A stretch of DNA of 64,000 nt from JAQGMJ01 sp036498945 (GTDB lineage Bacteria; Pseudomonadota; Gammaproteobacteria; Burkholderiales; JAEUOS01): positions 1-64,000 of the forward strand of contig DASYEQ010000087.1 in assembly GCA_036498945.1 (NCBI GenBank). The letters run 5' to 3'. The position numbers were made by a program, and so were the translations under genes. How positions within the stretch are numbered: the first letter of the stretch is position 1; each line of letters opens with the position of its first letter. The notes beneath the pieces are model-generated. The model was not told the DNA's origin. It did no database searches and saw only the letters and a program-made list of their open reading frames with translations. Positions 8,258-16,492 of the stretch are shown here, one piece after another.

Positions 8258-10407
8258 GGCGGGTTGACGATCGTGGGCGGCGGCGCGGCCTGCGCGCCCG
8301 CATCGGCCGGCGCCGCCGGCGGAATGGTGGGCGACGTGCCAAGGTCGGAGAAACCCGGCACCGAGGTGCTCGGCATCTGCAAGGTGGCGGGCGGCTGCGC
8401 CGGCGCGGGCGCCGCCGGCGGGGTGGGTACGGGCGCGGGCGGCGCTGTCGGCGGTGTGACCGGGGCCGCTACCTCGGGCGCGGGATTGGCGGGCGCTTCG
8501 GCCGCGGGCGCCACCTCGCCGCGCGCGGTGGCGGCGGCGCGGCGCCGTTGCTGGATGGAACTGAATTGCGAGCCGCCGACGGAACCGGCGGCGGCGCCGG
8601 CGGCGCCCTGCGAGGAGGAGAGGTTGAGCGAACCCGGGCCGGTCATCTTCAGGCGCAGCGGCGCGGCGCCGAACTGCGCTTCGGTGCCACCGTCTTGCGC
8701 CACCGTGGCGGACTCCGGCGGCACCACGTTGCGCAACACGCGCGGCGTGATCAGCAGCACCACCTCGGTCTTGTTACGGGTGTCGGTCTTGCTGGAGAAC
8801 AGGCGCCCGAGGATGGGCAGGTCGCCCAGGCCAGGGATGCCGCCGCCGCTCATGCGGTCCTCGTCGTTGATCAGGCCGGCCAGGATCTGCGTCTCGCCGT
8901 CGTGCAGGCGCAGCACGGTGTTGGTCAGGCGCGTGCCGATCTGGTAGGCGATCGAGCCGGAAGGGCCGGTGATGGTATTGGTGACCGAACTCACCTCCAG
9001 GCCGAGCTTGATCGCCACCTCGTTGTCGAGGTAGACGTTGGGCTCGATCTCCAGCTTCAGGCCGACGTCGAGATAGGTGACCGAGGCGGAGACGCCGACG
9101 TTGGCGGTGGCGGTGGTGGTGAACACCGGCAGCTTGTCGCCGATGTGCACCTTGGCCTTTTCATGGTTGCGCACGCGGATGCGCGGGTTGGCCAGCGTAT
9201 TGGTGCCGGTGACGTTGGTGTGCAGGTCGGCGATCAGCGCGGGGTTGGCGATGGTGCCGACCATGCCGTTGCCGGGCCCCCTGATCGGCACCTGGCCGGT
9301 GATATTGGGCACGCCATATTGCACCTGGCTGGGCCACTCCAGCCCCAGGGCCTGGGCGCGCGTGCTGGCGATTTCCATCACCTCGATTTCCAGCATCACC
9401 TCAGGCTCCGGCAGGTCGACGGCGGCGACCAGCTTTTCCACCAGGCGCACCGCTTCCGGGGTGTCGCGCACGATCAGCGCGTTGAGCTTTTCGTCGACGT
9501 ACATGTCGCGCGTCTTCGCCATGGTGCGCACCATCGCCTGCACCTGCTTGGCGTCGGCGTTGACCAGGTAGAAGGTGCGCACCACCAGGTCCTGGTATTC
9601 GCGCACCTTGGCCGGCAGGTTCGGGTAGATCAGCACCGAGCTGTCGTTGAGCACCTTGCGCTCAAGCTGGTTGGTGGTGAGGATCAGGCGCATCACTTCG
9701 TCGATCGAGGTGTTGCGCACGAAGATGGTGATGCGGGTGTCGGGCTTGACGTCCTTGTCGAAGACGAAGTTGATGCCGGCCACGCGCGACATCGCCTCGA
9801 ACACGCTGCGGATCGGCGCCTCGCGGAATTCCAGGGTCACCGGGCGCTTGAAGGGCGAGTTGACCGACGTCGGCGACCCACCGTCGGCAGCGGCGCGCGC
9901 GGTATCGACCGTCCTCAGGATCGCCCGCGCCTTCAGGCTGCCCGGATCTTGCGCCAGCACGGTGCGGGCGATGGATTCGGCGCCGTTGATGTCGGAATGC
10001 GCGACCATTTCGCCGGCGCGCTTGAGCATCTCGTCCTGCCGGCGCCGGATGGCGAGTTCGCTGATGCCGGCGCGTGCGCGCGCGTTATCCGGGTCGTACC
10101 CCAGCGCCTTGCGATACCACTCTTCGGCCTTGGCAAGGTCGCTTGCCTGGCGCGCGGCGTCGGCGGCCCCGTTGGCCTGCGCCACCGCCAGCTCGCGCTG
10201 GCGGAAGTAATAGGCGCGGTATTCACGCTCTTCGGGGTTGTCCTTGGCCAGTTGCGCCAGCTTGGGGAGCGCTTCGTCGTAACGGCCTTCGTCAGCCAGC
10301 GTGCGGCCTTCCTTGAAGACCGGGTTGACGCAGCCGCCGAGCAGACACACGGCCGCTGCCACCAGCGCGGTGCGCGCCAGGCCCAACAAGTTGTTGCGGC
10401 GGCTCAT
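8254..10407 (-). CDS. gspD: T2SS secretin GspD, lipoprotein form with TPR region
   Basis: A 717-residue outer-membrane secretin. A lipobox ends at Cys26 (LLGGC), so this secretin may be self-piloting, and no separate GspS is seen. Residues about 35-150 are TPR-like. An STN/N0 domain (about 190-260, FKRPVTLEFREAPIRSVFEAM) and N1-type domain precede the secretin core (about 350-600, with the VxLxxEVxxI-like LGLEVSSVTNTITGPSG and ending GIPGLGDLPILGRLF). The last 110 residues are Ala/Pro-rich, probably disordered. The stop overlaps the next gene by ATGA, and its start overlaps the upstream gene by one base (TGATG). Confidence 0.93.
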   Translation of the reverse strand: MSRRNNLLGLARTALVAAAVCLLGGCVNPVFKEGRTLADEGRYDEALPKLAQLAKDNPEEREYRAYYFRQRELAVAQANGAADAARQASDLAKAEEWYRKALGYDPDNARARAGISELAIRRRQDEMLKRAGEMVAHSDINGAESIARTVLAQDPGSLKARAILRTVDTARAAADGGSPTSVNSPFKRPVTLEFREAPIRSVFEAMSRVAGINFVFDKDVKPDTRITIFVRNTSIDEVMRLILTTNQLERKVLNDSSVLIYPNLPAKVREYQDLVVRTFYLVNADAKQVQAMVRTMAKTRDMYVDEKLNALIVRDTPEAVRLVEKLVAAVDLPEPEVMLEIEVMEIASTRAQALGLEWPSQVQYGVPNITGQVPIRGPGNGMVGTIANPALIADLHTNVTGTNTLANPRIRVRNHEKAKVHIGDKLPVFTTTATANVGVSASVTYLDVGLKLEIEPNVYLDNEVAIKLGLEVSSVTNTITGPSGSIAYQIGTRLTNTVLRLHDGETQILAGLINDEDRMSGGGIPGLGDLPILGRLFSSKTDTRNKTEVVLLITPRVLRNVVPPESATVAQDGGTEAQFGAAPLRLKMTGPGSLNLSSSQGAAGAAAGSVGGSQFSSIQQRRRAAATARGEVAPAAEAPANPAPEVAAPVTPPTAPPAPVPTPPAAPAPAQPPATLQMPSTSVPGFSDLGTSPTIPPAAPADAGAQAAPPPTIVNPP

Positions 10408-10955
10408 CAGTGCGCGTCCAGGCTGAGTTCCTGCCGCACCTTCAGCGGCAGGAAGGTAAAGACAATCTTTTGCGGTGTCACTTCTTCAACCCGGTAGTTG
10501 TTGTTGATGGTGTCGCCCTGCTTGGCGGCGTAGGTGCCGTCCGAGGCCAGCAAAAAGGCGGTGATCGAGCCCTGGTCCTCCAGCTTGCCGATGGCCTGGA
10601 AGGGCAGCGGCGGCGGCGGGGGCGGCGGCGGTTTGTAGCCCTTGGGCAAAGGCGGGGGCGGTGGAGGCGGCGGCGGCCCCCAGGCGAGGGTCACCTGCGG
10701 CGCGGGCGTTTCGTTGAGCGCCGTGCGTACGATGGACTGCGGCGTGACGACCGGCAATTCGGCCGGCGCCGTGTCGGCAGCGGCCGTTGCGCGGCTGCCG
10801 CTGGCCGGCGCTGCCGCGGTCACCGCCTGGCCACGCGCGGCGCGGCGCGCCGGCGCGCCCTTGCCCGCCGTGCTGTCATCCGTGGTCGCGGCCCACCAGG
10901 TGGCGCCCAGGGTGAAAACGAGGCCGACGACCATGACGAATTGACGTCTTTGCAC
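10407..10955 (-). CDS. PilP/GspC-like inner-membrane linker with polyproline tracts
   Basis: A 182-residue protein with one N-terminal membrane segment (VMVVGLVFTLGATWW) and a periplasmic C-terminal domain (GKLEDQGSITAFLLASDGTYAAKQGDTINNNYRVEEVTPQKI) that matches the small beta domain of PilP/GspC-type proteins, which bind the secretin. Between them lie two runs of eight or nine prolines spaced by LPKGYK, suiting a rigid spacer across the periplasm. Translation starts at GTG (10955) with AGGAG 8 bases upstream; the in-frame ATG at 10934 lacks a site. The stop is coupled to gspD. Confidence 0.78.
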   Translation of the reverse strand: MQRRQFVMVVGLVFTLGATWWAATTDDSTAGKGAPARRAARGQAVTAAAPASGSRATAAADTAPAELPVVTPQSIVRTALNETPAPQVTLAWGPPPPPPPPPLPKGYKPPPPPPPPLPFQAIGKLEDQGSITAFLLASDGTYAAKQGDTINNNYRVEEVTPQKIVFTFLPLKVRQELSLDAH

Positions 10956-10960
10956 CGCGC

Positions 10961-11575
10961 CTACTCCTGCTTCAGGTAGAGCGAGAAGCGCAACTGCGCT
11001 TCGATTTCGGTGGCCTGCCGCGACTCGCGCTTGATGGCGATTTCATCCAGCGAGAGGTTGGGCATGGCATTGAGCGCCGCCGCGATCAGGCCGTACACCT
11101 GCGCGTAGCTGCCGCGCACCGGAAAGTGCAGCTCGTAGCGCGACACGTGCAGGTTCTTGCTCTCGGTGAATTTGTAGTCGCCAGTGGGTAGCAGAAGCTG
11201 GTGCGCCGTGGCCAGGCGGCTGAAGTTATCCAGCGCGGCGCCGATTTGCGTGCGCGGCGGGAAGCGGCCGACGAAGGCGCGCAACTGCTCGTCGGTGGTC
11301 GGCGGCGGCGCCGCCACCGGGCGGCGCCGGGCTTGCTCGCGCGCCGCGCGTACTTCCTGGCGCAGTTGTTTGAGCGAGGCATCGCTGCCGTGCACCCAGA
11401 TGCACCAGCAGACAAAGGCGGCGACGAGACCGGCGATGCCGACGAGGCCGCTGATGCCGATGGTGCGCCGGATGTCGAACCAGAGATTGGCGGCCTTGCG
11501 CTGCCACCCCGCCGGTGCGAAACGCGGATGCCGGGCCGGCGTGGCGGCGGGCGCGGCGAAGCTGGCGGTGGTCAT
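10961..11575 (-). CDS. PilO/GspM-like inner-membrane assembly protein
   Basis: A 204-residue bitopic protein: cytoplasmic head (1-38), one membrane helix (ISGLVGIAGLVAAFVCWCIWV), a coiled-coil stretch (SLKQLRQEVRAAREQARR) and a ferredoxin-like periplasmic domain ending in FSLYLKQE. This is the layout of PilO/GspM, which pairs with PilN/GspL to form the inner-membrane platform. Its start overlaps the PilN-like stop by 4 bases and the PilP-like gene follows after 5 bases, so the PilM-N-O-P order is complete. Confidence 0.78.
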   Translation of the reverse strand: MTTASFAAPAATPARHPRFAPAGWQRKAANLWFDIRRTIGISGLVGIAGLVAAFVCWCIWVHGSDASLKQLRQEVRAAREQARRRPVAAPPPTTDEQLRAFVGRFPPRTQIGAALDNFSRLATAHQLLLPTGDYKFTESKNLHVSRYELHFPVRGSYAQVYGLIAAALNAMPNLSLDEIAIKRESRQATEIEAQLRFSLYLKQE

Positions 11576-12111
11576 CGCGCGTCCTCGCGCCAGTTGGCAA
11601 GCACGACGAAGGCCAGCGGCGCCTCCGCATCCTTCGGCTGGGTATCGTGCTGCACCACATAGGCGCCGGCAAAGCCCGGCTTTTCCAGCAGATGGCCGAC
11701 GAAGCGGTTCACCGCCGGCAGGTCGCGCGCCAGGCCGGCGATGCGCACGGTATGCGCCGTCGGGTCGGGCTGCAGGCCGGTGAGCGCGATCCCGGCGCCG
11801 GCCGCCTGCGCGGTGTCATCGAACAAGCGCTGCCAGGGCGTGCGCAGGCGTGCGGCAATCGCCGCCGCCTCGCGCAGGGCGCGCACGTCTTCGGGCCGCG
11901 CGGTTGTCTTGGTGGTCTCGGTAGTGCGGCGCGCGCGCGGGCCTTCGAGCGCGGCCAGCTTGCGATCCTGCAGGTCGGCGTGCGCCTCGGTGACATCGAT
12001 GGCGTCCATCGCGCTGACAGCAGCGGCGGCAAGACCGACGAGCATCAGCAGCAGGCCGAGCGGGTTGCCGAGCGCGGAACGGCCGACGAAATCGAGTTCG
12101 ATCTTTCTCAT
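11572..12111 (-). CDS. PilN/GspL C-terminal-like inner-membrane protein
   Basis: A 179-residue protein. The start at 12111 (MRKIELDFVGR) is chosen because it matches the short cytoplasmic tail of PilN-type proteins and lies 10 bases after the PilM-like stop with a GAGGG site. A membrane helix (LGLLLMLVGLAAAAVSAMDAI) precedes a helical hairpin and a periplasmic ferredoxin-like domain (IALTGLQPDPTAHTVRIAGLA). In classical T2SS this would be the C-terminal half of GspL; here it is a separate gene, as in type IV pili. Confidence 0.78.
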   Translation of the reverse strand: MRKIELDFVGRSALGNPLGLLLMLVGLAAAAVSAMDAIDVTEAHADLQDRKLAALEGPRARRTTETTKTTARPEDVRALREAAAIAARLRTPWQRLFDDTAQAAGAGIALTGLQPDPTAHTVRIAGLARDLPAVNRFVGHLLEKPGFAGAYVVQHDTQPKDAEAPLAFVVLANWREDAR

Positions 12112-12121
12112 CGTCGCGCCC

Positions 12122-12895
12122 TCACGCCACCGGCGCCGGCGTGGCGGCGGGCAGGAATTCGACGGTCCAGCCGCCGGTGTCGGTGTCGCGCAGGATCTCG
12201 CGCGCCGCGCCGCTGACGTAGAGATGGCGCGCCGGGGATGCGCCGCCGAGCAGCACCTGCTGTTCACGCAGCATGTCGAGGATCGCCGCGCCGGATACCT
12301 GGGCCAGGCGGCGGCGAGCGATGTGCTGCCAGCCGCCCGCCTCCAGCAGCGCTGCGATGCAAAGGTTGCCTTCGAGCACCACCAGCCAGCCGGCGGGGGC
12401 GCGGATCAGCGCGCGCCCGGCGTTGGCACAAACAGTCAGGTAGGGCAGCACGGAGCGCAGGCGCACGCCGGATGCGCGGCAGATCTGCGCCAGCTCCTCG
12501 AACAGTGCGGCCTCGATGGCGCAGGCCAGGCGCGGACCATTGGCGGCCTCGTCGGTGGCGATGCGCCAGCCGTTGACGGCCTCGCCATATTCGGCGCGGA
12601 ACACGTGGCGCACGTAGGTGGACTGCTCGGCAGGCTTGCCGGCACGCAGCTCGGCGGGCAGCAGGCAGTAGCGCACGAAATGGCTGGAGAGCACGATCTC
12701 GGCGCTACCCGCCTTCCATTTGCCGCCGGCCAGTTGCGCGCGCAAGCCGGCCGCCGCGCCCTTCCAGCCGCCTACTGCGCCTTCCGGCGCGGCGCGGGAG
12801 CTACCCACGGCACGGCCGCGCCAGTCGAAGGCGGTTACTTCCACCATGGCGGGGGCAAGTCCGACGCGAACGGTCGTACCGATGTTGAGGCGCAT
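12122..12895 (-). CDS. PilM/GspL N-terminal-like cytoplasmic actin-fold protein
   Basis: A 257-residue soluble protein with no membrane segment. The fold is suggested by AEIVLSSHFVRYCLLPA (the GspL/PilM 'LSD/LPxxxVRxxxLP'-like segment near 65-85), then two alternating beta/alpha subdomains with LACAIEAALFEELAQIC and GWLVVLEGNLCIAAL. It would recruit the GspE ATPase to the PilN-like membrane protein. It lies 13 bases downstream of gspE, consistent with that partnership. Sequence identity to PilM is not obvious by eye; the call rests on pattern plus operon position. Confidence 0.7.
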   Translation of the reverse strand: MRLNIGTTVRVGLAPAMVEVTAFDWRGRAVGSSRAAPEGAVGGWKGAAAGLRAQLAGGKWKAGSAEIVLSSHFVRYCLLPAELRAGKPAEQSTYVRHVFRAEYGEAVNGWRIATDEAANGPRLACAIEAALFEELAQICRASGVRLRSVLPYLTVCANAGRALIRAPAGWLVVLEGNLCIAALLEAGGWQHIARRRLAQVSGAAILDMLREQQVLLGGASPARHLYVSGAAREILRDTDTGGWTVEFLPAATPAPVA

Positions 12896-12908
12896 ATGTG
12901 TCTCGGAA

Positions 12909-14609
12909 TCAGCCGGTGAGCGTGACGCGGTTGAGTTCGGTGATCGAGGTCACGCCCTGGCGCACCAGCGCCATGCCCGCTTCGCGCAGGGTGCGCGTGC
13001 CGCGGGCGCGCGCCGCCTCCTTGAGCTTGCGCACCGGCTCGCGGGTGACGATCATTTCGCGCAGCTCGTCGTCCAGCACCATGATCTCGACAATCGCGCG
13101 ACGGCCGCGATAGCCGGTGCCGCGGCACTGCGCGCAGCCGGTGCCTTCGCGAAAATCAAAGCCGGCTGCATCCGCAATCGAGGAACGCGCCAATACTTCG
13201 GCGGAGGGGGTCATCGGCGCGGCGCAATGGGTGCAGTTCAGGCGGATCAGGCGCTGCGCGACAATGCCGTTAAGGGCGGAAACGAAGCTATACGGGTCCA
13301 CTCCCATATGCAGGAAGCGGCCGATGACATCAAACGTGCTGTTGGCGTGCACGGTGGTGAACACCAGGTGGCCGGTGAGCGCGGACTGCACGGCGATCTG
13401 CGCGGTCTCGGTGTCGCGGATTTCGCCGACCATGATGCGGTCGGGGTCGTGGCGCAGAATGGAACGCAGGCCGCGCGCGAAGGTCAGGCCCTTGCGCTCG
13501 TTGACCGGAATCTGCACCACGCCGGCTAGCTGGTATTCGACCGGGTCTTCAATCGTGATGAACTTGTGCTGGCCGTCGTTGACTTCGCCGATGGCGGCAT
13601 ACAGGCTGGTGGTCTTGCCGCTGCCGGTGGGCCCGGTCACCAGCAGCATGCCATAGGGTTCGCTCGCCAGGCGCTTGATGGTTTCCTTGTCGGCGCCGGA
13701 AAAGCCCAGGCTGTCGAGGGTGATGCCGCGGCCTTCCTCGGCCAGGCCCTGCTTGTCGAGCACGCGCAGCACCGCGTCTTCGCCGAACACACTGGGCATG
13801 ATGGAGACGCGGAAATCGATCTCGCGGCCGCGCGAATTGACCTTGAAGCGGCCGTCCTGCGGCACCCGGCGCTCGGCGATGTCCAGTTCGGCCATCACCT
13901 TGATGCGCGAGATCAGCTGCTCGGCCATCGCCACACCCGGCATCATGCCCACCGGCACCAGTACGCCATCCAGGCGGTACTTGATCTGCATGCCGCCGGC
14001 GCCGGATTCCAGATGGATATCACTGGCGTGTGCATTCAGCGCGTCGTAGAGGGTGGAATCGACGAGCTTGACCACCGGGCTGGTGTGCGCGCTGATGGCG
14101 GCGAGCGACAGGTCGCCCACCGGGCCGCCGCTTTCGGCCTGGGTAGCGCCCTCCAGCACGTCGTCCATCGCGCGCAGGCCCTGCTCCTGGCGTGTCAGGT
14201 AGGCCTGGATTTCGGTGGCGTGCGCCACGCGCCATTGCACGGCGCTGTCCAGCCGCTCTTCCAGCCAGGCACGGCGCTGCAAATTGAAGGGATCGGCAAT
14301 CGCCGCCACCCAGCCGTCGCCCCCCGCTCCCTTGAACAGCATCATCTCGCGCGCCTGGGCTTCGGAATACGGCAGGCGGGTGAAGGCGGGTTCGAGGGTA
14401 TCCATCTCCGCCATGGAAAGCGCGGGCAGGCCGGTGAGCGTTCCCAGAGCGCGCACGAAATCATCCGGCGCGCAGCCGGCCTCTTCTTCCAGCACCGCGG
14501 GAATGCCGCGCCCCTGCTCGCCGGCGCGCACGCGGGCGCCCGGCAGCAGTGCGCGCAGGGACTGCGCCACTTCCACTTCGTGGAAATCGGAATCGCGCGG
14601 CGCGTTCAT
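12909..14609 (-). CDS. gspE: T2SS assembly ATPase GspE
   Basis: A 566-residue hexameric ATPase that powers pseudopilus assembly. An N-terminal MshEN/GspE-N domain (about 20-150) is followed by the ATPase core: Walker A GPTGSGKTT near residue 325, the Asp-box (TIEDPVEYQL), Walker B in IMVGEIRDTETA, and a tetracysteine zinc site (CTHC...CAQC, about 440-490) typical of GspE. The length is normal for the family. The start overlaps the gspF stop region (ATGA at 14606-14609). Confidence 0.96.
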   Translation of the reverse strand: MNAPRDSDFHEVEVAQSLRALLPGARVRAGEQGRGIPAVLEEEAGCAPDDFVRALGTLTGLPALSMAEMDTLEPAFTRLPYSEAQAREMMLFKGAGGDGWVAAIADPFNLQRRAWLEERLDSAVQWRVAHATEIQAYLTRQEQGLRAMDDVLEGATQAESGGPVGDLSLAAISAHTSPVVKLVDSTLYDALNAHASDIHLESGAGGMQIKYRLDGVLVPVGMMPGVAMAEQLISRIKVMAELDIAERRVPQDGRFKVNSRGREIDFRVSIMPSVFGEDAVLRVLDKQGLAEEGRGITLDSLGFSGADKETIKRLASEPYGMLLVTGPTGSGKTTSLYAAIGEVNDGQHKFITIEDPVEYQLAGVVQIPVNERKGLTFARGLRSILRHDPDRIMVGEIRDTETAQIAVQSALTGHLVFTTVHANSTFDVIGRFLHMGVDPYSFVSALNGIVAQRLIRLNCTHCAAPMTPSAEVLARSSIADAAGFDFREGTGCAQCRGTGYRGRRAIVEIMVLDDELREMIVTREPVRKLKEAARARGTRTLREAGMALVRQGVTSITELNRVTLTG

Positions 14610-15793
14610 TTGATCTGCTCCGCCAGCTGGAAGATCGGCAGGTACATGAGCACCACCACGGTGCCGATCACCAGGCCCATCGCCAGCATCAGCACCGGGC
14701 TCACCAGGCGCGTGATCCAGTCGGCGATGCGCTCTACCTGGCTGTCGTAAAAGATCGCGATGCGTTCCAGCATCACACCGATCTCGCCGCTTTTCTCGCC
14801 CACGCGCAGCATGCGCGCCACCACCGGGGTGGAGAGGCCATGGTTGTTGAGCGAGTTGGAGAGCGACTGCCCTTCACGCACCTGGCGCACAGCGTCTTCC
14901 AGCGCGATCTGCAGATGCGTCTGTAGCAGGCCCTTGGACATTTCCAGGGCGGTGACCATCGCCACGCCGCCGCGGATCAGCATGCCTACGGTGCGGAAAA
15001 AGCGCGCCAGCTGGTACACCTTCAGGTGCCGGCTGACCACCTGGATGCGCCACACCTGTTGGCCGGCGAAGGCACGCAATTTCCGGCTGCGCAGCACCGT
15101 GACCAGCCCGCTCACCACCACGGCGGCGACGGCGAAGGTGGCAATACCGTGCGCGCCCATGAAGGAGCCGGCATCGAGCAGCAGCCGCGACATGAATGGC
15201 AGGTCGCCGCCGATGTCCTCATAGATGTGCGCGAAGCGCGGCACCACGTAGATCATGAGGAACAGGATCACCAGGCCGCCGACGAACAGCAGCAGCAGCG
15301 GGTAGATGGCGGCGCTCACCAGTTTTCCGCGCACCAGGTTGACCTGCGTCTGGTAGGCGGAAAAGCGCGCCAGCGCGTCGGGCAGGTTGCCGGTGCGCTC
15401 GCTCGCCCGCACGGACGCGACGAACAGCGGCGGGATCGCCTGCGGCTGGGACTCCAGCGCGGTGGAAAAGCTGCGGCCGTCGCGCAAGTCGGCGATAAAG
15501 CGCTGGTACACGTCGCGCTGCGCCGGCTTTTCCTCTTTTTCGGCCAGGGTCTCGATCGCTTCCAGCAGGGTGACGCCGGACTCCAGCAGCGAGTTCAGTT
15601 CCTGCGCGAATTGCAGCAGTGGAAAGCGGCCGCCACGCGATTTGCCGAACGACAGGCGTGAGCCACCTTTGATGGAGAGCACGCCGAGGCCGTCGGCGGC
15701 GGCGCGCTCGAGCGCCGCATCCTGCGTGGCCGCCTCGATCGCGAGCATGCCGATGGCGCCGTTGCGGGCGATGGTTTTGACTTGAAAAAGCAT
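14606..15793 (-). CDS. gspF: T2SS inner-membrane platform protein GspF
   Basis: A 395-residue polytopic protein. The start MLFQVKTIARNG at 15793 is taken because the same frame stays open far upstream only as a shadow across gspG. Two repeated GspF domains are visible: FAQELNSLLESGVTLLEAI (about 65-190) and ARFFRTVGMLIRGGVAMVTAL (about 265-390). Each is followed by membrane helices such as YPLLLLFVGGLVILFLMIYVVP and VLMLAMGLVIGTVVVLMYLPIF. It anchors GspE and the PilMNO-like platform. gspG lies 23 bases upstream. Confidence 0.95.
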   Translation of the reverse strand: MLFQVKTIARNGAIGMLAIEAATQDAALERAAADGLGVLSIKGGSRLSFGKSRGGRFPLLQFAQELNSLLESGVTLLEAIETLAEKEEKPAQRDVYQRFIADLRDGRSFSTALESQPQAIPPLFVASVRASERTGNLPDALARFSAYQTQVNLVRGKLVSAAIYPLLLLFVGGLVILFLMIYVVPRFAHIYEDIGGDLPFMSRLLLDAGSFMGAHGIATFAVAAVVVSGLVTVLRSRKLRAFAGQQVWRIQVVSRHLKVYQLARFFRTVGMLIRGGVAMVTALEMSKGLLQTHLQIALEDAVRQVREGQSLSNSLNNHGLSTPVVARMLRVGEKSGEIGVMLERIAIFYDSQVERIADWITRLVSPVLMLAMGLVIGTVVVLMYLPIFQLAEQIK

Positions 15794-15816
15794 GATGGCG
15801 TGGCCGCGTCGCCCGA

Positions 15817-16266
15817 TCACCAGTTGGTGACGTCTTCCGCGTCGCCGCTGCCACCGGGTTGCCCGTCCTTGCCGAAGGTGTACAGGTCGTAATCGCCGTG
15901 TTCGCCGGGCAGCTTGTAGAGATAGGCGCGGCCCCAGGGGTCGGGCGGCACGCCTTTTTGCAGGTACGGCCCCTCCCAGTGCTGCTCGTTGGTCGGCTTG
16001 GCCACCAACGCCGCCAGGCCCTGCTCGGTGCTGGGGTAGTGACCGACGTCGATGCGGTACTGGTCGAGCGCCTTGCCCAGCGCATCGAGCTGCGCCTTGG
16101 CAGTCTTGGTCTCGGCCTTGCCGATCTGGCTGAAGAACTTCGGGCCGACATAGCCGGCGAGCAGGCCGATGATGACCAGCACGACCAGCAGTTCGAGCAG
16201 GGTGAAGCCGCGCGCCGTCGTTACGGCCGGAACGCGTTTTTGATTGAACATCTTGCTGTAATACAT
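15817..16266 (-). CDS. gspG: T2SS major pseudopilin GspG
   Basis: A 149-residue major pseudopilin. The signal ARG-FTLLELLVVLVIIGLLAG has the Glu at +5, and the mature domain carries the GspG hallmarks QLDALGKALDQYRIDVGHYPSTEQGL and the calcium-loop region near the C-terminus (LPGEHGDYDLYTFGKDGQPGG...AEDVTNW). The ATG at 16266 is used; a GTG at 16290 and an ATG at 16251 are in-frame alternatives. It heads the operon, so its promoter should lie in 16267-16492. Confidence 0.95.
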   Translation of the reverse strand: MYYSKMFNQKRVPAVTTARGFTLLELLVVLVIIGLLAGYVGPKFFSQIGKAETKTAKAQLDALGKALDQYRIDVGHYPSTEQGLAALVAKPTNEQHWEGPYLQKGVPPDPWGRAYLYKLPGEHGDYDLYTFGKDGQPGGSGDAEDVTNW

Positions 16267-16399
16267 GGCGTTCTCGCTCGTCTGGTTCACGCGGTGGCGC
16301 GCCAGGCGCGCCCCACAGCATTCGCCGCGCTCGGCGCGACGTTAGACAGCGGAAGATAAATACGGCGGGTGACGCAATGATGAAGGACGGTGCTGACCG

Positions 16400-16457
16400 G
16401 GCCACGCCCGCGTGGCCGGGTGGACTAGCCGGGCCGGCCGAAATGATCCGTTCGGCC
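16400..16457 (-). terminator. Two stem-loops downstream of the UDP-HexNAc dehydrogenase gene
   Basis: GGCCACG-CCCG-CGTGGCC (16400-16417) and GGCCGAA-N8-TTCGGCC (16436-16457), both perfect 7-bp stems, lie between the dehydrogenase stop (16493) and the gspG start. Neither has a T-run, so they are weak terminators or transcript boundaries separating the EPS and T2SS units. Confidence 0.4.
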
Positions 16458-16492
16458 CATGCCTGCGAAATATGAATTCAACGCAAACCGGC

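Noticed and set aside
15794..16405. An N-terminal extension of gspF running through the gspG region.
   Set aside because: It reads gspG out of frame; GspF family length and the ATG at 15793 argue for the shorter protein.
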